Made by a program: the position numbers and the translations under genes. Positions 34,479 through 46,240 of a stretch of DNA of 64,000 nucleotides are shown piece after piece (positions within the stretch are counted from its first letter, which is position 1; the number at the start of each line of letters is the position of its first letter). The notes below the pieces were generated by a model, which was not told where the DNA came from, did not search any database, and was given only the letters and a program-made list of their open reading frames with translations. Source of the stretch: Ilyonectria destructans (Eukaryota > Ascomycota > Sordariomycetes > Hypocreales > Nectriaceae). Where the stretch lies: positions 62,001 through 126,000 of the forward strand of contig JAHEWK010000014.1 of the NCBI GenBank assembly GCA_020740775.1, given 5' to 3'.

Positions 34479-35877
34479 ATGTCTCCTCCAGCGTCTTCCG
34501 GTCCTCAGAAGGAGTCGAACTTGGCTCGACTCCTCGGCTCAGGTACGTTTTACACTGGCCGCGCCCTTCTATTCGTCCCGCGTCCCGCTTGCCCTCGCCC
34601 ACAAAGTGAGACCTGGGACTCAACCACATACTGACCGACTCAACAGGCTCTGCTGGTATCGCCGAGCTGGCCATCTTCCACCCCGTACGACCCCGATGAC
34701 TCCTGACGTCTGCACGACACGCCTGCTGACCCTACATCCAAGGTGGACACCATCGCCAAGCGATTGATGAGCAACCAGACTCGCGTAAGAAGCTCCCCCT
34801 CTCGCCCCTCGTCTCCTCGTCCCCACGTCCCCTCGGCCCCTCACCAAGTCCGAACGAACTCGCCCATTGACACCGCGTGATTCTAGATTGCCAATGCCGG
34901 CCAATTGAACCAGGTCATCTTCAGGGATACGGCCGCCGCCTCTGCCGGAAAGAAGTTCGTCTCTTTGTTCCCCGGTCTGGGTTACGCCGCCGGCTACAAG
35001 GTGCTCCAGCGAATCTACAAGTACGGTGGACAGCCCGTTGCCCGAGACTTCCTGGGCAAGCACTATGGCAAGGATTTTGAGAATGCCTTCGGCAAGAAGA
35101 CTGGCAAGGCCATCATGCACTCCACCGCTGGAAGGTAAATGGCACTTGGATAACCCGAAAACTTGCCGGAACTGTGACGCTGACCAGTGTAGTCTGATCG
35201 GCATTGGTGAGATTGTTCTCCTGCCTCTCGACGTCCTGAAGATCAAGCGACAGACCAACCCCGAGGCTTTCCGCGGCCGTGGTGTCTTCAAGATCGTCGC
35301 CGATGAGGGCTTCGGCCTGTACCGTGGCTGGGGATGGACAGCTGCCCGAAATGCTCCTGGTTCCTTTGCTGTATGAGCTGCCACTCCTCATGTAAGAGAT
35401 AAAACGCTAACATCACTGTGTGATAGCTGTTCGGTGGTTCTGCCTTCGCCAAGGAGTACCTGTTCCACCTCGAGGACTACAACAAGGCCAGCTGGTTCGA
35501 GAACTTTATCGCCTCCATTGCCGGTGCCTCTGCCTCCCTGGTTGTTTCTGCTCCCCTCGATGTCATCAAGACCCGAATCCAGAACCGCAACTTCGACAAC
35601 CCCGAGGGCGGCTTCCGAATTCTGACCAACATGGCCAAGAACGAGGGCTTCGGCAGCTTCTTCAAGGGACTCGTCCCCAAGGTACGTGGAAATCGCGCTC
35701 TATCCCTCCCCTTGTCTCGTTATTGCCATCCCTCCCCCACCCCCACCCCCCACCTTGCAAGCTGGACGCTAATGAATATTTGTGCTGCAGCTGCTCATGA
35801 CTGGTCCCAAGCTGGTCTTCTCGTTCTGGCTCGCCCAGACCTTGATTCCCGCCTTTGACACTGCTTTCCGCAAGTAA
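34479..35877 (+). CDS. GGC1: Mitochondrial GTP/GDP carrier
   Basis: Seven exons: 34,479-34,542, 34,647-34,684, 34,743-34,784, 34,887-35,134, 35,193-35,370, 35,427-35,681 and 35,791-35,877. They total 912 nt and 303 residues, right for a mitochondrial carrier. The three carrier signatures appear as HPVDTIAKR, LPLDVLKIKR and APLDVIKTRI. The N-terminus (PQKESNLARLLGSGSAGIAE) and NAGQLNQVIF segment match the Ggc1/Yhm1 subfamily. Ggc1 exchanges cytosolic GTP for matrix GDP in the inner membrane, and its loss perturbs mitochondrial iron in yeast. Three of the exons are short (64, 38 and 42 nt), so simple ORF calling misses the N-terminal third. Confidence 0.95.
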
Positions 35878-36665
35878 TAATGTTTATGGGATATTTCTGG
35901 CTATAAAAAATCTAGAGGGCTTTGGGAGACCCGCGGAGTGGGAGTTTAGACATGGACGAAATCTTATTGAGGCCCACGATAGAACTGCCGGCATGGGGAG
36001 CGGCGGCGCTTGGGTGGATGATATCACTCAACTCTGTAAATTAAGCGATTTGATTTGGCGTCCCCTTTGGTCCCCTTGGTCTCCTCCGTCCACAAGCATC
36101 CACGAGCATCTGCAGGGCGAGCTTTCCTTTTTGCTGGCGCGTGGTCGCTGGAGTCACAATGTTTAGTGGCGTGATTTGCTGTGTTGTGGCCTCGTCATTC
36201 GTGGGCCCGGGACCCGTCTGCAGCCGGGATCCCGATAAAGGTGCTCGTGCTATGCAATAGGCCAGTAGCGTCCTGTAGCGTAGTGACCTCCCGGCTACGT
36301 AGTGCCCCGTAGGAGCCACTACAGCGCATTGCCGTGGTTTTCGCTGCAGCTGGCCTCATACTGGGGCCGGGCGGCCGGTTGCCGGGCAACGCACCACGAC
36401 GAAACAAAAATAAACCATGTCCACTGAGCGCGGCCTCCCGATGGAGCTACGACTATATCCAAGCACCTTTGTAAATTACCACCAAACAATGCATTTGATC
36501 TGTCGACTCCAGACTCAAAAGCCCTGATTCCCACTACTCACCTCGCGCCCTTGCTCTTTGTTTCCTAGTCCATCTATCATCACTTGCGCTCCTACTTAGC
36601 GTGGCTGCGGCGCCGACCGCATTCTTCTCTCCTCCGGTCTCCATTCCTCACATCCATACCCAAAC
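35878..36665. other. Intergenic, promoter of the giant repeat protein
   Basis: 0.8 kb between two genes on the plus strand. A leader-like CT-rich stretch precedes the ATG at 36,666. No gene recognised. Confidence 0.6.
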
Positions 36666-39600
36666 ATGCAGTCGTTGGAACGAGACACCCCTCGAGAGCT
36701 TCGAGAGGATGAATACTCTCTGAGACACCAACAGTCCGTCTCTTCTGACCTTGGCTTCCGGGCCCTGGTACCAATGTGCGTCCCTTCCCTTCATCACAAT
36801 GCCCTTTTTGCGCCGGCTGACTGGAAACAGGTGGGACAGTTCTGATCCCGACCGTTGCCCGCCGCCTCTGCCTCTCAACCCGCAGTCGCCCAAGGGCTTC
36901 ACCTCGCGAGCCGGCACCTCCAGTGCCATCCAGTCTGCGCACGCTGCGCTTAGCGAGCGCGCGCGCGAGAGCGCCCTTGTGCCGTCCCTCATGAAGGGTG
37001 GCTCGCATCGCCGCATGCAGTCGATGCAGCCCTCTTCAGTCAGGGATCTCAGCTTGATGATCGAGGGAAGCAACAGCCCCAATGTGTCGCCCACCAGATC
37101 ACCCGAAAAATATGCCCGTCCGGAGACACCCGTCCGATCCAGGGACGAAGCCCGGTACAAGGACGAAGCCCGGTACAGGGACGAAGCCCGGTACATCGAT
37201 AGAGAATCCTCCACGGGCACGCCAACCCCAGGACCGAGCCTGACTCCCATCTTGCGACCTACTGTTCGACGACCGCCTCCTCAGAGCATCCTGGGCGAGA
37301 ACACCCCCCCACAATCATCAACTATGCTTGCCCTGCAAAGTATGGGCCAGCAGCAGCAGACGCCGACAGCCAAAGAGCCTGAGGCCCCCCTGTCTAACAT
37401 TACCAACGGCTCCTCAGCTGTGGGTAAGCACCCGCAAAATCTTGATCTACTGTCGAACCAGATTCTCAGTCTCACAAGTATTGCGACATCTCTACAGAAG
37501 GAGATGTTGCAGCTCAGCCGAAGAAGCAGAGACAACGCCACTGATCTGCTCAGTCTCAAGGAGGCTACCACGACGAGAGATGAAGATATTCGAAAGAGCT
37601 TGAGAGAGCTCATCAGCACTGGCAGCGATGGGAGCTCCAGACTCTCCTCCCGGGATCCGTACCCAACATACTACCTGGACAACAAGCCGCACAATATATC
37701 TCCCAATACTGCCAGGTCTTCCGCTTTCCACCTGCCTAGAATCCCTTCTCCCAAGAGTTTCATTGATTCTATTGACCGAGGTTCCATGAGCACACCTTCT
37801 CTCGCTGGTTCCGAGGCACCCGCCTCTGTCGCCCTCCTGGAGAAGATTATCCGGGACATGGGCACCAAGGAGGGCCAGGACTCTCTACTTAGTCGTCTGA
37901 TCGAGGTCTCCACCAAGCTCTCTGGAATGGCCACCGCGACCAAAGTGGATGAACTCGTCCAACAGGTCAGAGCCCAGAGCGAGCAAGCAGTTGTGTTGAA
38001 CGCAAATGTGAGCAGAAGTCGAAACCTGAGCTTCGACGACGAATCCAGCCAAATATCCGCTCCCGAGCGTCCCAGGAGCGGCCCGGTGCTGCAAAGAGTC
38101 GAGCATCTCATGAAGAACGAGAGTCGAAGAAATTCCGAGCCGTCCTCTGGTCGAGGTGCTGGCCTTCTCAACGAAGACCTCATCAACATTATCCGCTCCG
38201 TCAAGGACAGTGTGGCCCAAGGAGGTGGCCTCACTGCGGAGGTCAAGGCTCTTGTCCGAGAGCTCCGTGGAGAGGTTCTGGGCATGGGCCGGGAAATCGG
38301 CCGAAGACTCGAGCAGGCGGCTTCCCGCAAGCCGGTCGAGGAACACGACAGCCCAAGCAAGGATGAAGTTGCTCGTGTGATTGATGAAGGTCTTGAGCAG
38401 ATGAAGGATCAGCTCAACCACGTCCTCCGGGAGCACAGACGTCAATCTGCTGCATCAACCAACACGCAGAAGACCGCTGTCGACTACCAGGAGATTTACA
38501 ACGCCATGCGCGCAGCGCTCCAAGACAACGAAACTGCCCGAGGCAACATGCCCGATTTCAGCAGAGAGGATGTTATCGAGGCTGTCAAGGATGCCTGGGA
38601 GAACTACAAGCCCGAGATTGAAGTCCAGCAGCTTGGCCTGGAACGGGAGGAGGTTCTGGCCTGCCTCAAGGAAGGTCTCCAAGAATACGCCCCTCGTGAT
38701 GATCGTCCCCCTTCTGCGACAAGGGATGAAGTTTTCACAGCTGTTGTTGAAGGCTTGAGGCACTTCGTTCCTCCCCAGGTTGAGACCCCTGCCACCTTGT
38801 CTCGAGACGAGATTATTGAAGCGGTTCGGGATTGCCTAGAGGAGTTTGAGTTCCCAGTGGCTGCGTCTGCCGTCGGATCCAGCGAAATTACCCACGAAGA
38901 TGTGGTCCACGCCGTTAGAGAGGGCCTCCATGATCTCGATATTTCATCAAGTCGGGCCTTGATGCCGGCACCGTCTAATAATGACGAAGTAACTGCACGT
39001 CTTCACGAAATTGCAGAGTTCCTTCAACGCGAGTTCAAGGCCGTCTCCGAAGAGGCCAAGGAGAACGTTGCGGCCAACGGTCGTGATACGGAGCAGGTTC
39101 TCGATGCTACGAAGGATGGTTTTGAAAGTCTTCGGGCAGCCATCGAGTCATACGTCGATCGCGCCACTGGAGTTGCTGGTCAGGAGGAGTTCATGGATGG
39201 CCTTCTGAAATCCCTGGAGGATTTCAAGGAGGAGATTGCTGGAATGGTTACCGAGTCCCACGAAGAGGCTCAGGAGAAGCTCCAGACTGAGCTCGAGGGT
39301 CTGCGTGACGTTGTCAACTCCTCCATGATTCCTGCTCCCCCTCCCGCTTCCCACTCCAACAACCAGGAAGTTCTTGAGGCGCTCAACACTGGATTCAACA
39401 ACTTGCGGCAAGAGATCCTCCGACCGCGAGCCGAGACCAGCGAGATCCTTGACGCCCTTAACGATGGCCTCAACGATCTCCGCGCTGGTATGGACCGAGT
39501 CACCAACAAGCCTATGGACTTGACAGCAAACGACGAAATCCTTGATGCTCTCAAGGTCGGCCTTGATTCTGTTCGGACAGACATTGAATCCATTCGTGAC

Positions 39601-42600
39601 AACAATGAGAAGGCTGTGGTCGCACTGGATGCACCAGCCGACACTGCCAACGAAGAGCTTCTCGATGCTCTCAGGTCAGGACTCGATTCCGTTCGCTCAG
39701 ATATTGAGGCACTCCGGGAGAGCACTGCCGAGAGGGCGGTGGCAACAGTTGATCAGCCAGACAACAGCAATGAGATTCTTGATGCCCTGAAGCATGGGCT
39801 CGATTCCGTTCGCTCAGATATTGAAGCACTCCGAGAGAGCAGTCATGAGAGATCGGTGGCCCCAGATGACGAAATTGCCAACGATGAAATCCTGGATGCT
39901 CTCAAAACCGGCCTTGAGTCTCTCCGTTCAGACATTGAGACACTCCGGGAGACCAACAACGAGCGAGCAGTTGCCGCCGTGGATACGCGGTCTGAAACCT
40001 CTGAAGGCTCCGACGAGAGGATCCTGGAGGCTCTTAGGTCTGGACTCGAGTCTGTCCGCGCGGATATCGAGAATCTGCGAGACAGCAGCAATGAACGGGC
40101 GCTCGCCACAGTTTCTACTGAGTCTGAACCTGACCAGTCTGTGGTTCCCGCTGATATGCTGAGACAAGACGACATCAAGAACCTCGAGGTTCTGATTACT
40201 CAACTCGGCAACAAGGTCGAGGCCATGGAGCCAGACACTGAGAGCATCCAGAAAGATGATCTCGGTCGTGTGGAAGAGATGATTCGCAACGTCCAGGATG
40301 CTGTGGATGAGCTTAGTTCTCGAGAGCCTATCACGACTGCACGCGCTGTTGAAAATGATGAATCTGAAGCCAGCACCCAGAAAAGCGATTTCAGTCGCAT
40401 GGAGGAGATGATTCGCAATGTCCAGGATGCCGTTGACGAACTTAGCTCCCGAGAGCCTGTCACTACCACGCGCGCCATTGGCAACGACGAGTCTGAAGAC
40501 AACGCCCAGAAAGTTGATTTCAGTCGTATGGAGGAGATGATTCGCAATGTCCAGGATGCTGTTGACGAGCTTAGCTCCCGAGAGCCTGTCACTACTGCAC
40601 GCGCTATTGGAAACGACGAGTCTGAAGACAACGCCCAGAAGGCTGATTTCGCTCGAATGGAAGAGATGATTCGCAATGTCCAGGATGCTGTCGATGAACT
40701 CAGCTCCCGAGAACCTGTCACGGCTGCTCGTTCGATTCCAAAAGACGACTCTGAGGTCAACGGCGAAGATGCTGCCTCTAAGGACGATGTCGTGGCCATT
40801 GAGACAATCTTGCGCAACACTAAAGCCCGCCTGGACGATCTTATTGATGGCGACCAGGCTGTTCGCAAGGAGCATGTTGATGCCATTGAGACCCTTCTTC
40901 TTGAGACTCGTGAGTCCTTGGGATCCCTCAGCACCCAGGTGGATTCTGCCGCGATCAAGGAGGAGATGTCGAACCTTGAAACTCTCATCACTCAAGTCAC
41001 TGCTGGGCTTGACGAGATGAAGGAGCGTGCAGACAAGGAGAATGAGAACCCCGACAAGGTCACCAAGATGGATGTCGAAGCTGTTGAGGCTCTTGTCCTT
41101 GAAATCAAGACCACCCTGGATGGCGTCGCTAGTACCGATTTCGCCACCTTCGCCAACAAGGAGGATATTACAAGCCTTGAGACCATTGTCAAGGAGTTCC
41201 AGGAAAAGCTGGACACCACGGTTGACTCTCATACTAAGGCCGTCGCGGTCCGAGACGAGGAGATGACTGGCGTCGGTGAGCGTGTCACCGAAGTCAAGAG
41301 CTTCCTCGAAGAGTTCCAAGAGACTATCAAGTCTAGACTTGAGGAGGGTTCCACCGGCGTCGAGTCTCTCAGCAAGCTTCTCGAGACCATGGGTGAGAAG
41401 ATCGACAAGAACGATAGCGTTGGTCAGGACCTCAAGGAGATGTTTGAGACGATGAAGACTGAGTTCGAGGACTCCAAGGCTGTCGTTTCTGGCGTCAAGG
41501 TTGAATCAAATGAGAAACTCGAGGAGGCGACCACCAACCTCGGTACCAAGATTGACGACAAGATTGGCGAGTTGGTTGCCAAGTACGATGAGCTCCAGAC
41601 CATGCTCGATGATAGGAGCAAGGTCAGCGAAGCTCGGGACGTCACGACTGAGGCTGCCGTTGTGGGAACCAAGGCCATCGCCGATGAGCTCAAGCTTCTC
41701 ATTGACACCCTGGGATCCACGGTTACCGACTCCCTGGAGAAGATGGAGGAGGCATCCAAGACTGTATTTACCAGTGTCGAGGATCTCGTGGCCAAGAATG
41801 AGGAGAACCACACCGAAGACAAGACCGAGCACCAGCAAACCCGCGACCAAGTCACCCAGGCTCTGTCCGTCGTCGAAGGCCTCAAGGGAGAAGTTGGCGA
41901 CTACCAGCCGAAGATCCTCGAGGCTGTGAAAGACATTCTCCTCCTTGTCGGAGAACATTTTGAGCACTCCAGGTCTTCAGCCACCGATATCCAGGACAAG
42001 CTCATCGAGTCACAACCTTCAGAGGAGCTGAAGATGTTGCTCCCTCCGGAGAAGTACGACAACACCGAGGTTCACGAGAAGCTTAACAAGTTGGTGGAGG
42101 AGAAATACGATGACGCTGAGGTTCGCGAGAAGCTTGCATTGATCATCGATCAGAAGTACGACGATGCTGAGGTTCGCGATCGATTGGACCGCCTCATTGA
42201 GCAGAAGTACGATGATGCTGAAGTCCGTGAGAAACTCGACCTTATTGTCGCACAGAAGTACGATGATTCAGAGGTTCGCGAGAAGCTTGGCTTGATCATG
42301 GATCAGAAATACGACGATGCTGAACTGCGCGAGCGACTGGATCTCCTCATCGAGCAGAAGTACGATGATACGGATGTTCGTGAGAGGCTTGACGTCATTG
42401 TGGCACAGAAGTACGACGATACGGATGTTCGCGAGAGGCTCGACGTGCTTGTGGCACAGAAGTACGACGATGCCAATGTGCATGAGAAGCTCGACGTGCT
42501 TGTGTCCCAGAAGTATGACGATGCCATTGTGCATGAGAAGCTCGACAAGATTGTTGAGCACAACACCACTGCGGACCAGGCCTTCTCTCGCCTTGACACC

Positions 42601-43635
42601 CTTGACAAGGTCCACGCGTCCGTGGTCAAGACGGCCGCTGATATCTCCGAGTTCTTGTCCAACCAAACACAGCGCGTCACAGACGACCACGAGGACCGAG
42701 AGAAGTCTCTCCAGGATACCATCGTTGCGACCGAGCGCAAACTGGTTGAGAAGGACCATGTTGAGGCGTCGGTCCTGAGTCTCCGCATTGAAGAGGCCAG
42801 ACTCCGAGACAGCATCATGAGCCTGCGAACGGACCAAGAGAGTCTGATCCGACAAAGGACCAGACTCACCGCCGATGTATCTTCTCTTGAGACGGCCATG
42901 CGTCTGCGCAAGGATGAGTTGTATGAGATGGAGGGCCGCGCAGAGACGCTGGAGCGCCGCATCTTGGAGGGAGTCATGGATCACTCCCGCGTACTCCTCA
43001 TGTCCAAGGGCAACAAAAACGGCGACGCGATGAGCCGCAAGCGAGTCAAGAAGCCTGCTAATGACGACGAATCTGCTCAAACCCCTCGCAAGCCGATGGT
43101 GAACATGGCCTTGGCGGCGAGGCGAAGCATCGCGTCCTCCCCTGCCCAGGGCGGAGCCGGAAATGCCAGAAGAATCGTGTCGCTCAGCCAGATTAATAAC
43201 AACGTGGCGTCGACTGGCTTCAAGAGGAGTCAGAGCGTGAGGACTCCTGCTGGCAGGGGCAAGGCCTACCGAAAGCGAAGCTGGGGTGGCGACCTCGACC
43301 AGGGTTCTGGTGACCAGGACAAGGAAAACGTGGGTGTTGACGAGACTGTCGAGGAGGTTGATGAGCAAGACGCTCGTCCGACGATGCCAGAGCCGGATCT
43401 TCCAGGCGACGACACGACGACGCTCAACTCAGGAGTCAACGATGATGGAGTCGACAGCGATAATGAGACGCTGCGTAGGAGCAGTAGAGGTACCGTGATC
43501 ACCAACAGTACAGACATGTACACAGAGTCAGAGGGTGGATACACCGAGTACAGTGACACGGGGAGTGAGTGGACGGAGAGCGCGGTGGGAACCGAAGCCG
43601 GCGAGGGCAATGAGCTGGTGGTTTATGGACGGTAG
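36666..43635 (+). CDS. Giant repeat-rich coiled-coil protein (2304 residues)
   Basis: Two exons, 36,666-36,775 and 36,831-43,635. The intron (donor GTGCGT, acceptor AACAG) restores ALVPMWDSSDPDRCPPPLPL, a segment I believe is shared by Sordariomycete homologues. The N-terminal 600 residues are Ser/Pro/Arg-rich with a triple RDEARY repeat and LSNQILSLTSIATSLQKEM. From about 480 to 2000 the protein is almost entirely alpha-helical and acidic, and contains three distinct repeat arrays listed separately. A classical coiled coil lies near 1990-2060 (RIEEARLRDSIMSLRTDQES). The C-terminus is basic, then acidic, ending in Thr/Tyr/Glu-rich sequence and LVVYGR. No Walker motif or membrane segment is seen, so labels such as chromosome-segregation ATPase, often given to similar proteins, are not supported. 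A scaffold role is plausible but inferred. Confidence 0.88.
37143..37196 (+). repeat. Three 18-bp repeats (RDEARY) near the N-terminus of the giant protein
   Basis: Three consecutive units of GACGAAGCCCGGTACA plus two variable bases, nearly identical at the DNA level. Confidence 0.9.
39438..40130 (+). repeat. Repeat array A of the giant protein (~38-43 residues, 6 units)
   Basis: Six units spanning about residues 906-1136. Each carries the core NDEILDALKxGLxSVRSDIE followed by a variable ARES/DN-rich linker. Unit length varies and DNA identity is only moderate, so this is the oldest-looking of the three arrays. Confidence 0.88.
40252..40767 (+). repeat. Repeat array B of the giant protein (129 bp, 4 units)
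   Basis: Four exact-length 129-bp units start at 40,252, 40,381, 40,510 and 40,639 (residues about 1178-1349). The core is RMEEMIRNVQDAVDELSSRE. High DNA similarity suggests recent expansion or gene conversion. Confidence 0.95.
42052..42561 (+). repeat. Repeat array C of the giant protein (51 bp, 10 units)
   Basis: Ten exact-length 51-bp units encode 17-residue repeats of the form KYDDAEVREKLDLIVAQ (residues about 1778-1947). The invariant positions are Lys1, Tyr2, Asp3, Val/Leu7, Leu11, aliphatic residues at 14 and 15, and mostly Gln17. No unit is shortened or out of frame. Confidence 0.96.
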
Positions 43636-44166
43636 CGACCGTGATGCGACGATATAGTGATGCGGTGATACCGGGGTCTGGTTAAACAACTTGGGTTCAA
43701 AGGGAACACGGAGTCTTTGATGAAAGCATGCGTATGAGTCTGAATCTGGATTGGGTGTTTTGATATCATTGACGGCAGAGACTGGAGCCAGACTGGGAAG
43801 TCTCTGGTTTCGTCTCTTCGCTTTGGTTGAGTTCTGTCTGGTCTGGTGCTTCTTCAATTATTATTTATATTTTCTTTATAGGTTCGCAATGAACATTTAC
43901 AAAAGTGATTCGAAGAAGTCTTTTGCTCTAGGCTATTGACGTGAAATGGATGCCTTGAAGTGGAGATGAGGTTGTGATTTAGCTCGCTGATAGGTCGGGC
44001 GGTGAGAAGTCCCTGGCTCTTTGCAACTAAGCTCTGTTGGTGAGAAGACTAGTATCAACATCTTGGTGGTTTGTTTTGGACCGCTCTGTCGATATTATGG
44101 TGGTTGATGCCTATTTCACGATTTTCACGTTACCTACGCCCGCATATATAGAATTGCTACGTCACC
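43636..44166. other. Intergenic, HET gene promoter
   Basis: 0.53 kb. A TATATA sequence sits at about 44,144-44,149, unusually close (about 18 bp) to the HET-gene ATG. No gene seen. Confidence 0.55.
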
Positions 44167-45930
44167 ATGCGACTAATCAATGTTGAGACACTCCAGATGG
44201 AGGAGTTCTTCGGCGATTCAATCCCCGAGTATGGCATCCTCTCGCACACATGGGCCGAGCAAGAGGTTTCGTTTGACGATTGGCAGCGGCTTGACACGGC
44301 GACGACGAAGAAGGGTTACGCCAAGATCCTGGGGGCTTGCAAATTCGTGTCCCAGATCGACGGCCTCCAGTACTTGTGGGTTGACACGGCCTGCATCGAC
44401 AAGCGGAGCAGCGCCGACCTGTCCGAGGCCATCAACTCCATGTTCCGCTGGTACGGCGGCTCGCAGGTGTGTCTAATCCACCTCGCCGATGTCGATGCTC
44501 CGGCTCAGCGGGTTGCGGCCGGACCGCGAGATGTCATGACGGGCAGCGTTGAGCCGGCCATCTTGTGCGACGAACTGCGGCAGCAATTCCGCGAGAGCAG
44601 GTGGTTCACCCGCGGCTGGACCCTCCAGGAGCTGTTGGCGCCGCGCCATCTTCTGTTCCTCTCGCGGGACTGGAACTTGCTCGGGAACCTGCCGTGGCTG
44701 GTGGACGACGTCGACAAGGCCACGGGGATCCCCACGCGGTTTCTACTCAAGGAGCTCAAGCTGCATACGGCGAGCATCGCGCAGCGGATGGCGTGGGCGG
44801 CCGGCCGCAAGACCACGCGCGTCGAGGACATGGCGTATTGCCTGATGGGGTTGTTCAACATCAACATGCCGCTGCTGTACGGCGAAGGCTCCAGGGCGTT
44901 CCGGCGGCTGCAGGCCGAGATCATCAAGGAGTCGTACGACCACTCCATCTTTGCGTGGCAGGGCGACGCGGACCAGGAGGCGTTGGGAGACGTCAACTAT
45001 CCCATCCTGGCGCCGTCGCCGCAGTGCTTCCGCTGGCACTCGCGCATCATCCAGGCGTGGGATCACAACGAGCGGAGCCATTACACGCTCACCAACAGCG
45101 GCCTACGCATTACGCTTCCCGTGCTCAAGACGGTGACGCCCGGGCTGATTCTGGCCGTGCTGAACTGCCGGTCGAGCCCAGTGTCGTCTAAGAACCGCAT
45201 CTGCCTTGTCCTGTACAGCACCAGCGGCGACCGATACACGAGGCTCGCTAGCATCCCCGTCAAGCTGGCCTCCGTCGGCGGGGTGCTGCCCAAGGCGCGC
45301 CAGAAGATGTACATCACGTCCCCGGACAGCCTCGACATGGGAGATATGAGCAATTGGGCGGCCTTTGCGATGATGTGGTCTCCGGCGGCTACGCCCATGG
45401 AAGGCGGGGGCCCGTCGTTTGCGTTTCTTGCCTTCGAGGGCGGCCCGGACCAGCCGCCGCCGCGATACCTGGAGCCGAGGCTCGGCTGGAGGAGGCTGCT
45501 CTGTCCGTGGACGCGGCCGGGACTGATGGAACTCTGCGCGGCGGGAGCGTCGACGTACGCGGCGGTGCTCGAATTTACGTATCCGGGCACAAGCAAGAAG
45601 CTGTGCGTGGTCATCGGAAGCCGGCCGCGAGATGGCGACGACAGCAATGACGGCAGCGACGACAAGCCGCTGTGGTTCACGTACATGCTTGAGCGGAGCC
45701 CGCTGCCCGACGAGACATTCGGCGACGTGTTCAAGCGGGCAGGCACAGGCGAGATGGACCTGATGAAGGCTGGCCAGAAGCTCGGGCTGAAGCCATACGC
45801 TGAGATTCAGTTTCCGCAGTGGGGGACCAAGATGCAGTGGGTTCCGGCGGGATGCCCAATGATTATCATCCGGACGGATCAGATCCTCGCCAACGCCCGG
45901 ATGTGGGCTGGAAATGGAGACCAGAGATAA
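44167..45930 (+). CDS. HET-domain (heterokaryon incompatibility) protein
   Basis: Intronless ORF of 587 residues. The HET domain fills roughly residues 1-260. Its parts are MRLINVETLQMEEFFGD, YGILSHTWAEQEVSFDDW (about 22-39), the KKGYAKILGAC block, YLWVDTACIDK with EAINSMFRWY (about 78-100), and WFTRGWTLQELLAPRHLLFL (about 144-163). A conserved MAYCLMGLFNINMPLLYGEG segment follows near 221-240, as in the HET-E/HET-D-type domain. The C-terminal 300 residues contain no NACHT, WD40 or ankyrin repeats that I can see. HET proteins can trigger cell death when unlike hyphae fuse, but many have other or unknown roles. The next in-frame ATG is at codon 11; I keep the first because MRLINVETL matches the family start. 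Confidence 0.92.
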   Translation: MRLINVETLQMEEFFGDSIPEYGILSHTWAEQEVSFDDWQRLDTATTKKGYAKILGACKFVSQIDGLQYLWVDTACIDKRSSADLSEAINSMFRWYGGSQVCLIHLADVDAPAQRVAAGPRDVMTGSVEPAILCDELRQQFRESRWFTRGWTLQELLAPRHLLFLSRDWNLLGNLPWLVDDVDKATGIPTRFLLKELKLHTASIAQRMAWAAGRKTTRVEDMAYCLMGLFNINMPLLYGEGSRAFRRLQAEIIKESYDHSIFAWQGDADQEALGDVNYPILAPSPQCFRWHSRIIQAWDHNERSHYTLTNSGLRITLPVLKTVTPGLILAVLNCRSSPVSSKNRICLVLYSTSGDRYTRLASIPVKLASVGGVLPKARQKMYITSPDSLDMGDMSNWAAFAMMWSPAATPMEGGGPSFAFLAFEGGPDQPPPRYLEPRLGWRRLLCPWTRPGLMELCAAGASTYAAVLEFTYPGTSKKLCVVIGSRPRDGDDSNDGSDDKPLWFTYMLERSPLPDETFGDVFKRAGTGEMDLMKAGQKLGLKPYAEIQFPQWGTKMQWVPAGCPMIIIRTDQILANARMWAGNGDQR

Positions 45931-46240
45931 CTGAGCCAGTCTGTCCTGTGTGACGTCAACGAACGGCTGGAAAGAACAAAGAAGCCCGGACAAAGACCGG
46001 GCGGAACTTGGACGACCTCCGAAAGTGGGGCCGGCGACACTCCCGCAACCGCCCAATCAACTACAGCGCTACGGAGCACTGTGGCACCTAAACAACCCCT
46101 CCAACTCCAAGTCCCACGCCAGCCAACTTTGTGTGGGAAAGTTGGCGTGCAGCTGCTCCTCCATCCTCAAACCGCGTCGTCGCGGTCGCGCATTGCTGTA
46201 TACCCTCACTGCAATACGCAACACAACACAGCCACGCGCC
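45931..46240. other. Intergenic, DAD3 promoter
   Basis: 0.3 kb between the HET gene and DAD3. No gene seen. Confidence 0.55.

Noticed and set aside
36751..36830. Unspliced start of the giant protein frame
   Set aside because: This frame begins with a non-ATG codon inside the first intron. Splicing 36,775 to 36,831 gives an ATG start at 36,666 and a conserved-looking junction.
39928..41319. 463-codon minus-strand ORF
   Set aside because: Antisense to the giant coiled-coil gene; it simply reflects the repeat codons in reverse.
42052..42561. Regularly spaced repeats resembling an array
   Set aside because: Not a CRISPR: units are contiguous 51-bp coding repeats without unique spacers, in a eukaryotic gene.
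42268..43368. 366-codon minus-strand ORF with periodic sequence
   Set aside because: Antisense to the 17-residue repeat array.
45103..46056. 317-codon minus-strand ORF
   Set aside because: Antisense to the HET gene; Arg/Pro/Ala-rich shadow.
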